Shown piece after piece: positions 10,153 through 19,800 of a stretch of 64,000 nucleotides of DNA (positions are counted from its first letter, which is position 1; each line of letters begins with the position of its first letter). Under the pieces are notes generated by a model. That model made no database searches. It worked only from the letters and a program-made list of their open reading frames with translations, and was not told the DNA's origin. The stretch covers positions 235,570 to 299,569 of the forward strand of contig BGKB01000082.1 in assembly GCA_003116975.1 (NCBI GenBank), given 5' to 3'. A program made the translations under genes and the position numbers. This DNA is from Aurantiochytrium sp. KH105. Lineage: Eukaryota > Sar > Bigyra > Thraustochytrida > Thraustochytriidae.

Positions 10153-10665
10153 CGAGCTCGCCGCGGAACTTCTCGCGCTCCGCCTCGTCGGGGATCCGCG
10201 CTCCTTGTGCGCCGCCGCTCCGGGAGAAGGGGAGAGCGAGAGCCGCGAGGGGCGTGCGAGTGCCGGCGTGCTGCCTGTCGCCTGCGTCCGCGCTTCGGGC
10301 GTCGGGGCGTGCGTCCCTTGCGTCGCGTGAGCTCGCTCGCGAGTGGCGCGGATGGGTGATTGGATTCCAGACGCCGCGCGGCGCCCCTAGCGTTTCCCCT
10401 GGCCGCCGCCTAGGATCCCCGCGCCGCAGCGCCTGGCTGCCTGCCGCCGGCATTCGCGAAGCCACAGATCGCGGCGCCGATAGCCCACTTGCAGCGCGCC
10501 GCCGCAAGTCGGGAATGGCGCCGCGCAAAGGGCCCGCCCGGCCGCGCCACTGGGGGCGGCAGGTTGATTTCACTCGAAGTGAACTTTCCAGTCCTCGCGA
10601 CTGCGATGGCGAGTGTGATACACGGGAATGAAAGAAAGAAAGAAAGCAGGGAAGAAAGAACGCAG

Positions 10666-10710
<45 letters not shown>

Positions 10711-11955
10711 CTGCGCGACTTCGCCTGGATGGGCGAAGAACTTGAACTTGAAGGACGGAGAGGCGTGCTTGGAGAAAGGCGCGGGAGGAGATGGGGACGA
10801 AAAGTGAAGAGTTGATGGGATGAGGAGAGGAGGGATTAATTTTCTAAAAATTGCGGATGATGCGGAGTGGGGAGCTTGGGAAGAGCAAGAAATAGCAAAG
10901 GGATTAAAATTAGACTAGGCCGTCAAGGAGAAAAGGACGCGCGTCGCCAGCGCGAACAAACAAGAGTACGAGGAGGATCGTCCTAGGAATGTATTCTTGC
11001 CTGCAGGTGTGGAGTCTGCAAGCAAGCAAGCAAGCAAGCATGCATGGGAGGGAGGGAGGGACCAAGGGACTTGGGAAGAGAGCGCTACAGCTATCTACTA
11101 CAAATTGATAAATTTGTAGTAGTACATCTAAAGTGCATTTCTAGTAAAAGCCGCGCGTATCTGCAAATGCGCACGGAAGCAAACAAAACAGAGCGCTTTT
11201 CCTATTTTGCCTGACTCGCTCTTCGACAGATCATCCTGCGCACGCCGATCGCCACCCACGTCGACCATCATCATCGGACACTCGTAATTCGTCGACCAAT
11301 TCGAGTTCGCCTGGGTCTTGTTTTCTCTTCTCTAAACTTTCACAAGTGACTCTATTCACTTCCTCACGCATCGTTAAAACCGGACTCGGATCCCAACCGA
11401 TGTCTCTGCCTGCTCTCTCGCTTTCTTTCCGCAGTTCACAGGCAATCAACGATCCCAGTCCTTCGCGGGTCGCATCGCGAGGCGCCGGACGCGCGCAGGA
11501 GCACGACGGGACCGCGCCACGCGTCGCGTGCATCGCGAGGGCGGAGAGCGCGCGCCACGCCAGGCAGGCAGCCAGGCAGCCAGGCAGCCAGGCCGTCCTT
11601 CCGAGGCGCCCAGGTCTTCGGTTCAAGGCGGGCCCTCGCGGCAACGGCGGGTGGTGACATTCCGGGCTCCCAAACCGCTACCGAGCACGGGCAGACACGA
11701 GCGACGAGGAGGGCGCAGAGGCCTGGCCAAGGCGAGGTTCGAGAGGACCGGGGCGAGGTGGCGACCCAGAGCAGGACTGGGCGCCGACGCGAGAGGAGAA
11801 CGACCCGAACGCCTCGAGGTCCGGAAATCGCGCGCCTTGTTGAACGTGCGTGCGATCGAGGAGTCAGTCAGTCAGCCTGACAGCCCGAGAGGCAACGTTT
11901 GTCTGTCTGTCTGTCTGTCTGTCTGCTTGCGCGCTTGCTCTTTAGTTTGCTCGCG
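10100..11955. repeat. Long divergent intergenic region with microsatellites and a perfect hairpin
   Basis: No gene is supported in these 1.85 kb. There is a CTG run just upstream of prohibitin (about 10123-10150), GAAA repeats (10629-10710), AAGC repeats (about 11019-11040), a perfect inverted repeat at 11095-11122, GGCAGCCA-type repeats (about 11562-11592) and CTGT repeats (11900-11924) ending just before the next gene. Frames here translate to low-complexity Arg/Ala/Ser sequence. Confidence 0.5.
11095..11122. other. Perfect 12-bp inverted repeat with GATA loop
   Basis: The arm CTACTACAAATT (11095-11106) pairs with AATTTGTAGTAG (11111-11122) around a 4-base loop GATA. The surrounding region is GC-rich and carries no gene, so this AT-rich hairpin stands out. 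It could be a regulatory hairpin, a protein-binding palindrome or a relic of a small inverted-repeat element. Confidence 0.7.
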
Positions 11956-13734
11956 ATGTGGCACTCTGCAAAGAACGCGGGCACCAAGCTGCGCAACAAG
12001 TCGGGTGACGCGTTTCTTCGAAGCAAACGAATCTTAAAGAACGCGCATGGGGCCTTGCACTCGTCCGTGCCAGCCCCAGTCTCGCGCCTCGTGTCCGCTG
12101 CTCTTCGAGGCATCGATTCGTGCTTGTGGAGTGTCATCAGAGCAACGTACAATGCGGCCAGAAAGATCAATGTGCGGCTGCTTTTGGCTCTCATTATGTA
12201 CGCAGCCATCTTGAGCACTATCATCGCCAAGATGCGCTACAGCGCGCACTTTCAACCGTCCGTACGCATCGTTGAGGACATTGAAGAGCAGCGCACGCAA
12301 TGGGCAAAGGACTTTATCGTTCCATACGGCAACGAGCTCCTTGCCACAGACAGTGTGGCAACCTCGGCAGACCACCATATCGAGCTCTGCATCGCTGTGC
12401 CCACGGCAGAACGCCGGCACTCCTTTTTACTTCAGACTGTTGCCACCGTGGTCCGCAGCATCGTGCGCGCTGACAATAGTGACGTGGTGCTCATCGTCAA
12501 CGATGTCAACAAGCGCAGAATGGGCCACACAGATCCGTACGTGGCTTACTTGGAGCAGCATGGAGTCAACGTGATTCGGAGCTCTCTCTGTCTGAAAAAG
12601 GGCGTCACCTGCAGGTCCAAGGAGAAAGCGGTGCTTGACATGGCCACCAGCGTCGACGCCTGCTTGACCATGACGTCGGCACCCTACATTGTTCTTCTCG
12701 AAGACGACATGGTCGTCTCTGCCCACTTTATTGACCGCGTGCTTCAGGCCGCGAAAAAGCTGTCTGCGGGCGAGGAACCGTGGGCTTTTCTCAGCCTCTT
12801 CCGCACCGGGCACTACGACGGTTTCTCGCGATCATGGGCGTCCATCTCTGAGCTCCTGAGCGTCAGCGTGGCCATCACAGCCATTCTCACAGCCCTGGTC
12901 TACGCCATTGCGGGACTGCAGCGAGTCACCTCCTCTGCGTCTCCCTCGACGACCAGCACCGCCACGGTCGCTGTCGCCGCCGCCGCCGCCACCACCACGA
13001 GCACCGCCACCGCTACGGGGCCTCGGCGTGGGGAGCGTGTTTTGCGGTTTTTGATGCGTTTCGTGGGCTTCACCATGGCAATTGCCGCCAGCATCTACGT
13101 ACTCGGGCGCCAGAACACGTTGCTCCCGCTCTACCTGAACGAGGGCCTTTACGAGGACATTTCGAGCGCCAGCACTGCTGGTCTCGTTTTCCCACGGAGG
13201 TCCGCGGAAAAGTTCACTGCTTGGCTGCAAAACCCAATTCTCGATGTCGACAAGTCGCAGGCTGCCGTGGAATTCGCTGCGGCCCACGGCCTCAAGTCGT
13301 ACTTGATGCGGCCCAATCCCGTGGAGCACGTGGGTCGCTTTACGTCAATTGCCGCAAAACGCATGAAACGGGAGATTGCTGATCCCCGTCTTCATTTCGC
13401 AAATTTCATGAAGGTCTCGGAATGGTTTGAGGAAGATGACTTCAAGGTCAGTTTGCGTTTTCCGCGTGACATTAATCCCGCGGAGAGACAATCTTCGAAA
13501 GACGACGATCCGGGGCGGTTTATTCAGGCCAACGTTCGTGGCAGTGTGTCGGGCGATGTGCATTACGTCAAGACCACCAAGCTGGCTCGGGCAGTGGGGC
13601 TGTTGTTTGTCGCCAGTTCCATCTTCCTCATTATGCTCATTAGCCATTTCGATACGTCTCGTGTGGGGGTCATTGATACCTTGGTCCTCACTTGCGACGG
13701 GGATCGTCCTGTTCGCGGCGAAAAGAACAATTGA
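11956..13734 (+). CDS. PGAP4-like (TMEM246-type) membrane glycosyltransferase, first tandem copy
   Basis: This 592-residue protein resembles PGAP4, the Golgi enzyme that adds a GalNAc side branch to GPI-anchor glycans. It has an N-terminal hydrophobic segment (about 75-95) and a GT-A fold starting IELCIAVPTAERR. The acidic metal-binding motif is LLEDDMVV with E249-D250-D251. Two hydrophobic segments are inserted inside the GT-A domain (about 300-322 and 362-384), which is the hallmark PGAP4 topology. The catalytic fold then resumes with GRQNTLLPLYL and ends RPNPVEHVGRFTS. A further hydrophobic segment lies near the C-terminus (about 543-565), which animal PGAP4 does not usually have. ATG 11956 is the first in-frame ATG; the upstream frame is only CTGT-repeat translation. 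A related gene follows on the same strand. Confidence 0.8.
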   Translation: MWHSAKNAGTKLRNKSGDAFLRSKRILKNAHGALHSSVPAPVSRLVSAALRGIDSCLWSVIRATYNAARKINVRLLLALIMYAAILSTIIAKMRYSAHFQPSVRIVEDIEEQRTQWAKDFIVPYGNELLATDSVATSADHHIELCIAVPTAERRHSFLLQTVATVVRSIVRADNSDVVLIVNDVNKRRMGHTDPYVAYLEQHGVNVIRSSLCLKKGVTCRSKEKAVLDMATSVDACLTMTSAPYIVLLEDDMVVSAHFIDRVLQAAKKLSAGEEPWAFLSLFRTGHYDGFSRSWASISELLSVSVAITAILTALVYAIAGLQRVTSSASPSTTSTATVAVAAAAATTTSTATATGPRRGERVLRFLMRFVGFTMAIAASIYVLGRQNTLLPLYLNEGLYEDISSASTAGLVFPRRSAEKFTAWLQNPILDVDKSQAAVEFAAAHGLKSYLMRPNPVEHVGRFTSIAAKRMKREIADPRLHFANFMKVSEWFEEDDFKVSLRFPRDINPAERQSSKDDDPGRFIQANVRGSVSGDVHYVKTTKLARAVGLLFVASSIFLIMLISHFDTSRVGVIDTLVLTCDGDRPVRGEKNN

Positions 13735-14528
13735 CGCATTACCCTGCGTCGTGCATCTTGCCTGATATAGCTTCTGATCTTATAGTACCTGCTCTACGAA
13801 TGCAACACACATTGAAAGGATTCTCTCTTTTATACACCATTCACAGTTTTAAAAATCAATCTCGTGACTCGCCTCATAGGGCCTACCTTGACTCTGCGCA
13901 CAAAAAGCTCAATCTCGTGCTCTCAGAGTATTTCGATTGACTCGTGCTCTCAGAGTATTTCGATCGACTCGTGCTCTCAGAGTATTTCGATTGACTCGCA
14001 GATGAGGTCCCAAGTCGTCGGCTTCTCTCCCAACCAACCCACATCCGGCCTGACTGTGAGTATGTTTTCCTACTGTGCCGCGGCGTGCAGTGCGCGGCCC
14101 AGCCAGCGTAAATCAATGCACACACAGGCAGAGGGAGTGCAGGCTGGAACTTGAATACAGACAGCCTGGGTCAGACACTCAACGTCGGCTGCTGGCCGCC
14201 GTGGACGTGCCTTGGCGTGTGGCGGCCAGCACGGCACCAGCCAGGAGGCCGCGCAGACGCGGCCAGGGCTGTGCACGCGCGCGCGCGCGCGCGCGTGACC
14301 GCGAGGGCGAAGCCAAGCGAACGGGCCTCGCTCTCTGTTTTTCTCTCGGGCAGCGCATGCTGGGCGAGACCTCGCGCTGCGCCTGCTGGGACTGACGTGG
14401 GCGCGCGCCTTGTCTGCGCAGAGGAAGAGCAAGAGCAAAAGCAAGAGCAAGGGAAGGAGCAGCCGCTCGCGCGTTGAACGACGGGGCAAGGCCAGCAGGG
14501 AAGTCGAAGGTAACAAAGACGGGGGGCC
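13735..14528. repeat. Spacer between the PGAP4-like paralogues with a 3 x 27-bp repeat and a GC run
   Basis: Three direct copies of a 27-bp unit (13914-13994, core CTCGTGCTCTCAGAGTATTT) lie about 180 bp after the first PGAP4-like stop codon. An alternating CG/GC tract (about 14275-14296) could adopt Z-form DNA. GAGCAA-type repeats lie at about 14423-14455. No gene is supported. Confidence 0.6.
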
Positions 14529-16376
14529 ATGCGGTCTCGAAGCTCCTCCGATGCAACTTCAATTAGGTCTCTTGAGGCTGGCACGAAGCCAAAGTCTAAC
14601 ATGAGCGAGCACATGGCGTCTGCTTTAGACCAAGGATCGTCACCTACATCGGTGGCCTCGACACCAACATCGACCCGAAGAAGAGAGAAAACTCGCAGAA
14701 CGTCGCTGCCCTCGCGCTCGCTTAGCATGAACGTAGGAATGATGAGGGCCATGGTAGAGCATGATAGATATTTCAAGGACAATCGAGACCTGCACTCGAG
14801 CAGAACGCTTGGCATTCCGAGAGATAGACTCAGATTCTGGTGTACACCGGTGCACCGATTGTTTCTTCTCCTGGCATGGGCTCTTCGCTTAGCCGGCCGC
14901 TACAGTTCCTGGCGAAAGAAACCTCGAGTATTTGCGGGACTCATCGTCTATTTATTGCTGCTCATGGCGGTTGCCTCGAACTTGAGACATAGTCTCTTCT
15001 TCTCCCCAGATCTAAAGGAGGTCATTGCCAACGAAAATGCGCTCACGGCATGGTCCAAGCCCACACTCATGTCGCTCGGGTTCAACGTTGATTCGCTCGA
15101 CGAAACTGCCGACGAGCTCGCAGCGCCGCGCATTTGCATCGTGATGACCACCGCCGAACGAAAAATACCCTATTCGTACGCCGCTGCGGCTACTGTGCTG
15201 CGCAGTTTGATTGAGTCCAAGGAAGACGGCGCCTTTATCGTCAATGATGTTGGGTTCTACAAGGATCGAAAGAGACCAGGTGTTGACCTCCTCGAGCTGT
15301 CCGGGGTCCAGGTCGTGCGAAGACGTGGATGCGACTACTCCAAGCGCGGCGCGAGCAGGTGCTCGAGACACGTCAAGGCAAAACTTGACTACATACAGAG
15401 CCTAAAGGCCTGCCTAGACACCACGAGCGCGCGCTATGTGACCGTGATTGACGACGATGTCGTGGTATCCAAGCGCTTTGTCCAACGCCAGCTTCTCGCA
15501 GCAGATGCCTTGCAGGAGAATGCCTTGCCGTGGACCCTGCTGCGCCTTTTCCGGACCGACGCGTACGACAACTTTTCGCTGGCATCGCCCACTTCGCTGC
15601 TGGAACTTGTACTTTTCAGCGCGGCAAACTCCTTTCTCTGGATTTTCATTTTGGGAAAACCATTTTGGACCGTGCAGACGTGGAGTGCCGAGTTGCGCCA
15701 CCTCTTTATATCTCGGGCCTTTACCTTTTTTAGTCTCAGCGCACTGAGTCTTCTCGTCTTTGGCCGACAAAACACTTTTGCACCCTTTGGTATCCACAGC
15801 GGAGTCTTCAAGAGTCCCAGCGAGGCTGGAAGTGTCGGAATCATGTATCCGCGCCAGATCGCAGATGCGCTCGTTGACTTTCTTCAAAATGGCAATGGAC
15901 CATCTGCTGTGGACGAGGCCATCAACGACTTTTGCGGCCAGTATCATAAAAATGCACCTTGTTTGGTACTGCGCCCCAACCTCATGGAGCACGTCGGTCG
16001 ATTTTCGTCTCTGTCAAGTCGGAGGACGGTCCTGGAGAATACGAGGCTACAGTTGCACTTTGCGTCAGGCATGCGAACATCTGAGTGGTTCATTTCCGAT
16101 GACACTTCTCTGCAAGATAAATTCGAAGCCAAGCGGGCAAAGACAACGGAGAGTCTAGACTCTCCGCTCTTTGTGTCAGCCTTGGACAATGTCAATCAGA
16201 TTCTAGCGGACACGGGCGGCCTTACGCGACAGCCGCTGGTTTTCATTATTTCTTCCATCGCACTCATCAACATCGTCGGCTTTGGGGAGCACTTTTTCAT
16301 ACCTGTCTCGAGAAAGCACATGCGCAACATTTTGCGCGTCATGCGCCCTCCTCGCCCCCCCATGCGGTCTGTGTAA
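14529..16376 (+). CDS. PGAP4-like membrane glycosyltransferase, second tandem copy
   Basis: This 615-residue paralogue shares the whole architecture of the preceding gene. It has an N-terminal hydrophobic segment (about 137-155), GT-A start PRICIVMTTAERK, acidic motif VIDDDVVV (D308-D310), and two inserted hydrophobic segments (about 357-380 and 393-412). The fold resumes with FGRQNTFAPFG and RPNLMEHVGRFSS, and a C-terminal hydrophobic segment lies at about 570-590. The cytosolic N-terminus is longer and Ser/Thr-rich. ATG 14529 or ATG 14601 could be the start. Divergence between the copies is large outside motifs, so the duplication is old or the two act on different acceptors. It probably works on GPI or related glycans in the Golgi; the sugar transferred is not readable. 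Confidence 0.8.
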   Translation: MRSRSSSDATSIRSLEAGTKPKSNMSEHMASALDQGSSPTSVASTPTSTRRREKTRRTSLPSRSLSMNVGMMRAMVEHDRYFKDNRDLHSSRTLGIPRDRLRFWCTPVHRLFLLLAWALRLAGRYSSWRKKPRVFAGLIVYLLLLMAVASNLRHSLFFSPDLKEVIANENALTAWSKPTLMSLGFNVDSLDETADELAAPRICIVMTTAERKIPYSYAAAATVLRSLIESKEDGAFIVNDVGFYKDRKRPGVDLLELSGVQVVRRRGCDYSKRGASRCSRHVKAKLDYIQSLKACLDTTSARYVTVIDDDVVVSKRFVQRQLLAADALQENALPWTLLRLFRTDAYDNFSLASPTSLLELVLFSAANSFLWIFILGKPFWTVQTWSAELRHLFISRAFTFFSLSALSLLVFGRQNTFAPFGIHSGVFKSPSEAGSVGIMYPRQIADALVDFLQNGNGPSAVDEAINDFCGQYHKNAPCLVLRPNLMEHVGRFSSLSSRRTVLENTRLQLHFASGMRTSEWFISDDTSLQDKFEAKRAKTTESLDSPLFVSALDNVNQILADTGGLTRQPLVFIISSIALINIVGFGEHFFIPVSRKHMRNILRVMRPPRPPMRSV

Positions 16377-16846
16377 CGCGCGTCTGAAAAATAATTGGAC
16401 ATGTAATTTTTTTATTTCGTGCGACGGTGTCGTGGGGAAGAACACCTCACGTTCACAGCCAATCTGTCATCGATTGTTGAGCACTAGGGGAACTCCGTCA
16501 TCTCGCTGCCGTTCGGGAAGCCTATGCATGGCTCGACCAAGTTTGACTTGCCCCGTGTCTTGAAAGGTCGAGGCCAAATGTCTTGTCATCTCCTCCAGCG
16601 GTCTTGAAAGGAATGCTTGTTTTTCAGAACCTGCGCCCAAATCGGCCCAAACGTTATTTCTCTCGCATGGGGGAAAGGGCCAAGCCCAGGCCCTGCCTGC
16701 AGCGAGCGAGCAAGCAAGAGGAACAAAAAGCCTAAGCTACGGCTCTCGCGCGCGCTACGGTGGGCGGTGCGACGGTGCGAGCTGCTCTGGGACCGGTCTG
16801 CCTCGTGTGCTTTCTTTGCAAGAGGCCAAAAAAGGCGCAGCACGCC
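16377..16846. other. Intergenic, 5' flank of the trifunctional glycan enzyme
   Basis: No gene is seen. A short T-rich stretch and the GAGCAAGCAAG motif (about 16706-16720) lie here. The next gene's frame extends upstream only from a non-ATG codon. Confidence 0.4.
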
Positions 16847-19800
16847 ATGAGCCATGGCGAACTGATTGTAGCGCTCGTCTCAACCGTCTTGCTTTCGATA
16901 CTCTTGGCTCCTCCCTGCGTAGGAAGCCCCGGCCCAGAATCCGAATGCCGCGAGCATAATGGCAGCGATGGCTCCGTCATCGCCACGGCTGCAGTCCTCG
17001 AGATACCTTGTCTTGAAGATGATCGCGCCGACTTTGAGGACAACTTGCTGTCTCTTTGTCATCTCGACGCGGTCCTTGTGCAGCACAAGCTCCAGCTAGC
17101 AGAGCAGCCACGCACCGATGGCTTGCATCAGCGAAATGGAAAGATCATGGCAAAGGCAATCCTTTCCGATGACCTTGGAGTATTTTTGGGCGTTTGGTTT
17201 GACGTTGCCCAACCGGAAATTGCCCTTCCTGTTGCCGCGCTTCCCAAGGACCAAGGATGCCTGAATATTTGCATCGCGAACGCAACTGATAAATGCGAGA
17301 GCTTTTGTTCTTTTCAAGATTTCGACTATGCAAATGCTCCTCGTGTGAAAATGGTTGCTCCCGCGGTCGTCGACCCCGTGGCTCCAATACGCCACGTTCG
17401 AGAACGCGCCTGGCGCGGCGATCCAATCCGCATTGTGCTTGGCGCTGGCCCCGCTCCTGTGCAGGTGGGATGGATCCCAACGCAGCGTCCCGAGCTCGAC
17501 ATTTCGTCAGATACCGCTTGGAAGGCGGCCCTAGGACTTGTGCGACCCGATGCGCTCCTCGCAGAACACGTGTGGGAGCATCTCGACCTTGTTAATGGTC
17601 TGCGTGCTGCAATGCTAGCCGCGCGCCATCTCGAGACCACACACGGCTATTTACGTCTCGCCGTGCCCAATGCGCTCTTTGACCAAAATGACGCCAAGGA
17701 CCTCGCCGACGGACACTGGGTTCAGTACTCTGCGCGCGGCCTCGCTACAATGCTCCAAGCCGCTGGATTTTCGCGAATTGACACGCTCGAGGCGCACAAC
17801 ATGCAGCTCGAGCCTTGGGCGGCATTTCCCCACGAGAACACCCGTCGCTGGGGGCGCATCATGCGGTCATCGCGCTTTGACCGTCGCGGTCCTGTGAGTA
17901 TCATTCTCGATGCGTCCAAACCTCTCACGCAACGACGGCCTGAAGCCATGCGAAAAGAGGCATTGCGCGTCCTCGCGCATAGTCCTGGCGATCCTGACGC
18001 TCTGACGGTACTTGCCTCCCACGAACGGGATGCTCGCCGGCTCGTTCGTGCCATTGCAAGCGCAAGCGACGTTCGCATTAAGACCAAGCTGCTCACCGAA
18101 GCCCTGCGTATTGATCCTTTATGTTGCGATGAAGCGCTCGCTTCATTGAGCACTGCGACAGCAGAGAACCAGTCGCTTGCTGCCGAAGAGTTTCGGGCTC
18201 AAGTACAATACGCTGTCCACGCGAACAACACTCACGCAGAGCAAATGGTTACAGCTATGCTTCGCGCGCAGGCTGCACGTGTGAGTGCAATCAAGCGTCA
18301 GGACGATTCGTCGCCCCGGCTGCTTTGCGCATTCACACTGGTGCTCAATGGAATGCCGTTTCTTCGGCATCATGTCGGAGCTTTGCAAATTGCCGCACTC
18401 GAGCATGGTCTACGCTGGGAGTGGCACCTCGTGGAAGGCGTTGCGCACGGACGCGCCCATCGAAGTCGGCCTTATGCGAGAGCTCCGCTCCCTCGAGCAT
18501 CCTACGACCCAGAACGCGGGACCAGTATTGACGGGACGAGCGAGTACTTGGACTGGCTTCAGCAAGCGTATCCTGACCAAATCTTTGTTCACAGACCCTC
18601 GGCGGAGCAGCCATTTTGGCGGGACAAGCTGGAGATGGCCAATCGCGCGCTCTCTGGAATGCGCGAACCCTGCGTCCTTCTCGAACTCGATGCGGATGAA
18701 CTTTGGCTTCCCGATGCGCTGTCTCGCGCGTTGCGCATGATGAGTACGCCGAGGTCGCCATCGTGTGCCTATGTCGACTGTCATTTTTTCATTGCGCCAA
18801 ATCTCGTAACGCAATCGCGAGGGCCGCATGTGTATTCTCACGATGACGAGCGCGAGTGGCTTCGTCTTTGGCGATTGCAAGCAGCGCCAAACTCGGGTCG
18901 ATATGTTTGGCTTTCGCACGCGCCACCCCGCCTCGCAGTGCTGGAAGACTTGCGCCTGGGCACTCGAGAAGGCGTAAAGTGGCACGTTCTCGAAGGGCAT
19001 CGGATTTGCGCTTCGCAGTCAGCAACTGCATCGGCAGGAATCGGTTTCTCACATTATGCCTATGTGATGGAGCACCAAGTCGCGTTTAAAGAAGAGTTTT
19101 ATGGCTACGAGGGGGGTATGGCGGCGTGGCGGCGCTTGCAAACGCTGGATCCACCGATCGACATTGCTCGTGAACTGCCGTGGGTAGCGCGAGACAAGGG
19201 CCGCGTTGCGGGTTCGCATCCAGTGTGGGCCGACCGACCCGAGCGGCGCACGATTCTCTCCAATCTTGCCATTGCCCCCGTTCCTTTGCAAGGGGGATTT
19301 GTACAGACGCAAGCAGGCAGCAAGCGACGGCCGACAGTCGTGTTAGATGGCGTCATTTTTCAATTGCACATGTTTGGCGGCATTCTGCGACTCTGGGCCG
19401 ACTTGCTGCCGTCGCTGGCGCGAGAGCTTGCTGGAAAGGGTCTGGTGTTGCATCTCGTTTTGCGGGGCGAAGCAAACGCGCAGCGGTCTGTAGCCCTGAC
19501 TCGCCAAGTGCCGAGATTGATCCAGGAAGGGGTCCTCGAACTCAGCTTTGCGCCACTGTGGGACGAAAATCGTCTCGATGAGGGTGAGGCCACCTTGCAA
19601 GCCTTGTGCACTCGTCTCGGCGCGAGCGCCATGGTGAGCACGCTGTACACGCGATGTCCAGCTACTTCCTCTATGCTCCTTGTCCACGACATGATTCCAG
19701 AAGCTATGGGATGGGACTTACGACTGCCCGAGTGGGCAGCCAAGCATCGTGCGCTCGCGTCTGCATCTGCGATTGTGGCCGTTTCTGAATCGAGTGCATC

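Noticed and set aside
13914-13994. CRISPR-like array
   Set aside because: The three 27-bp copies are directly adjacent with no spacers, and the genome is eukaryotic.
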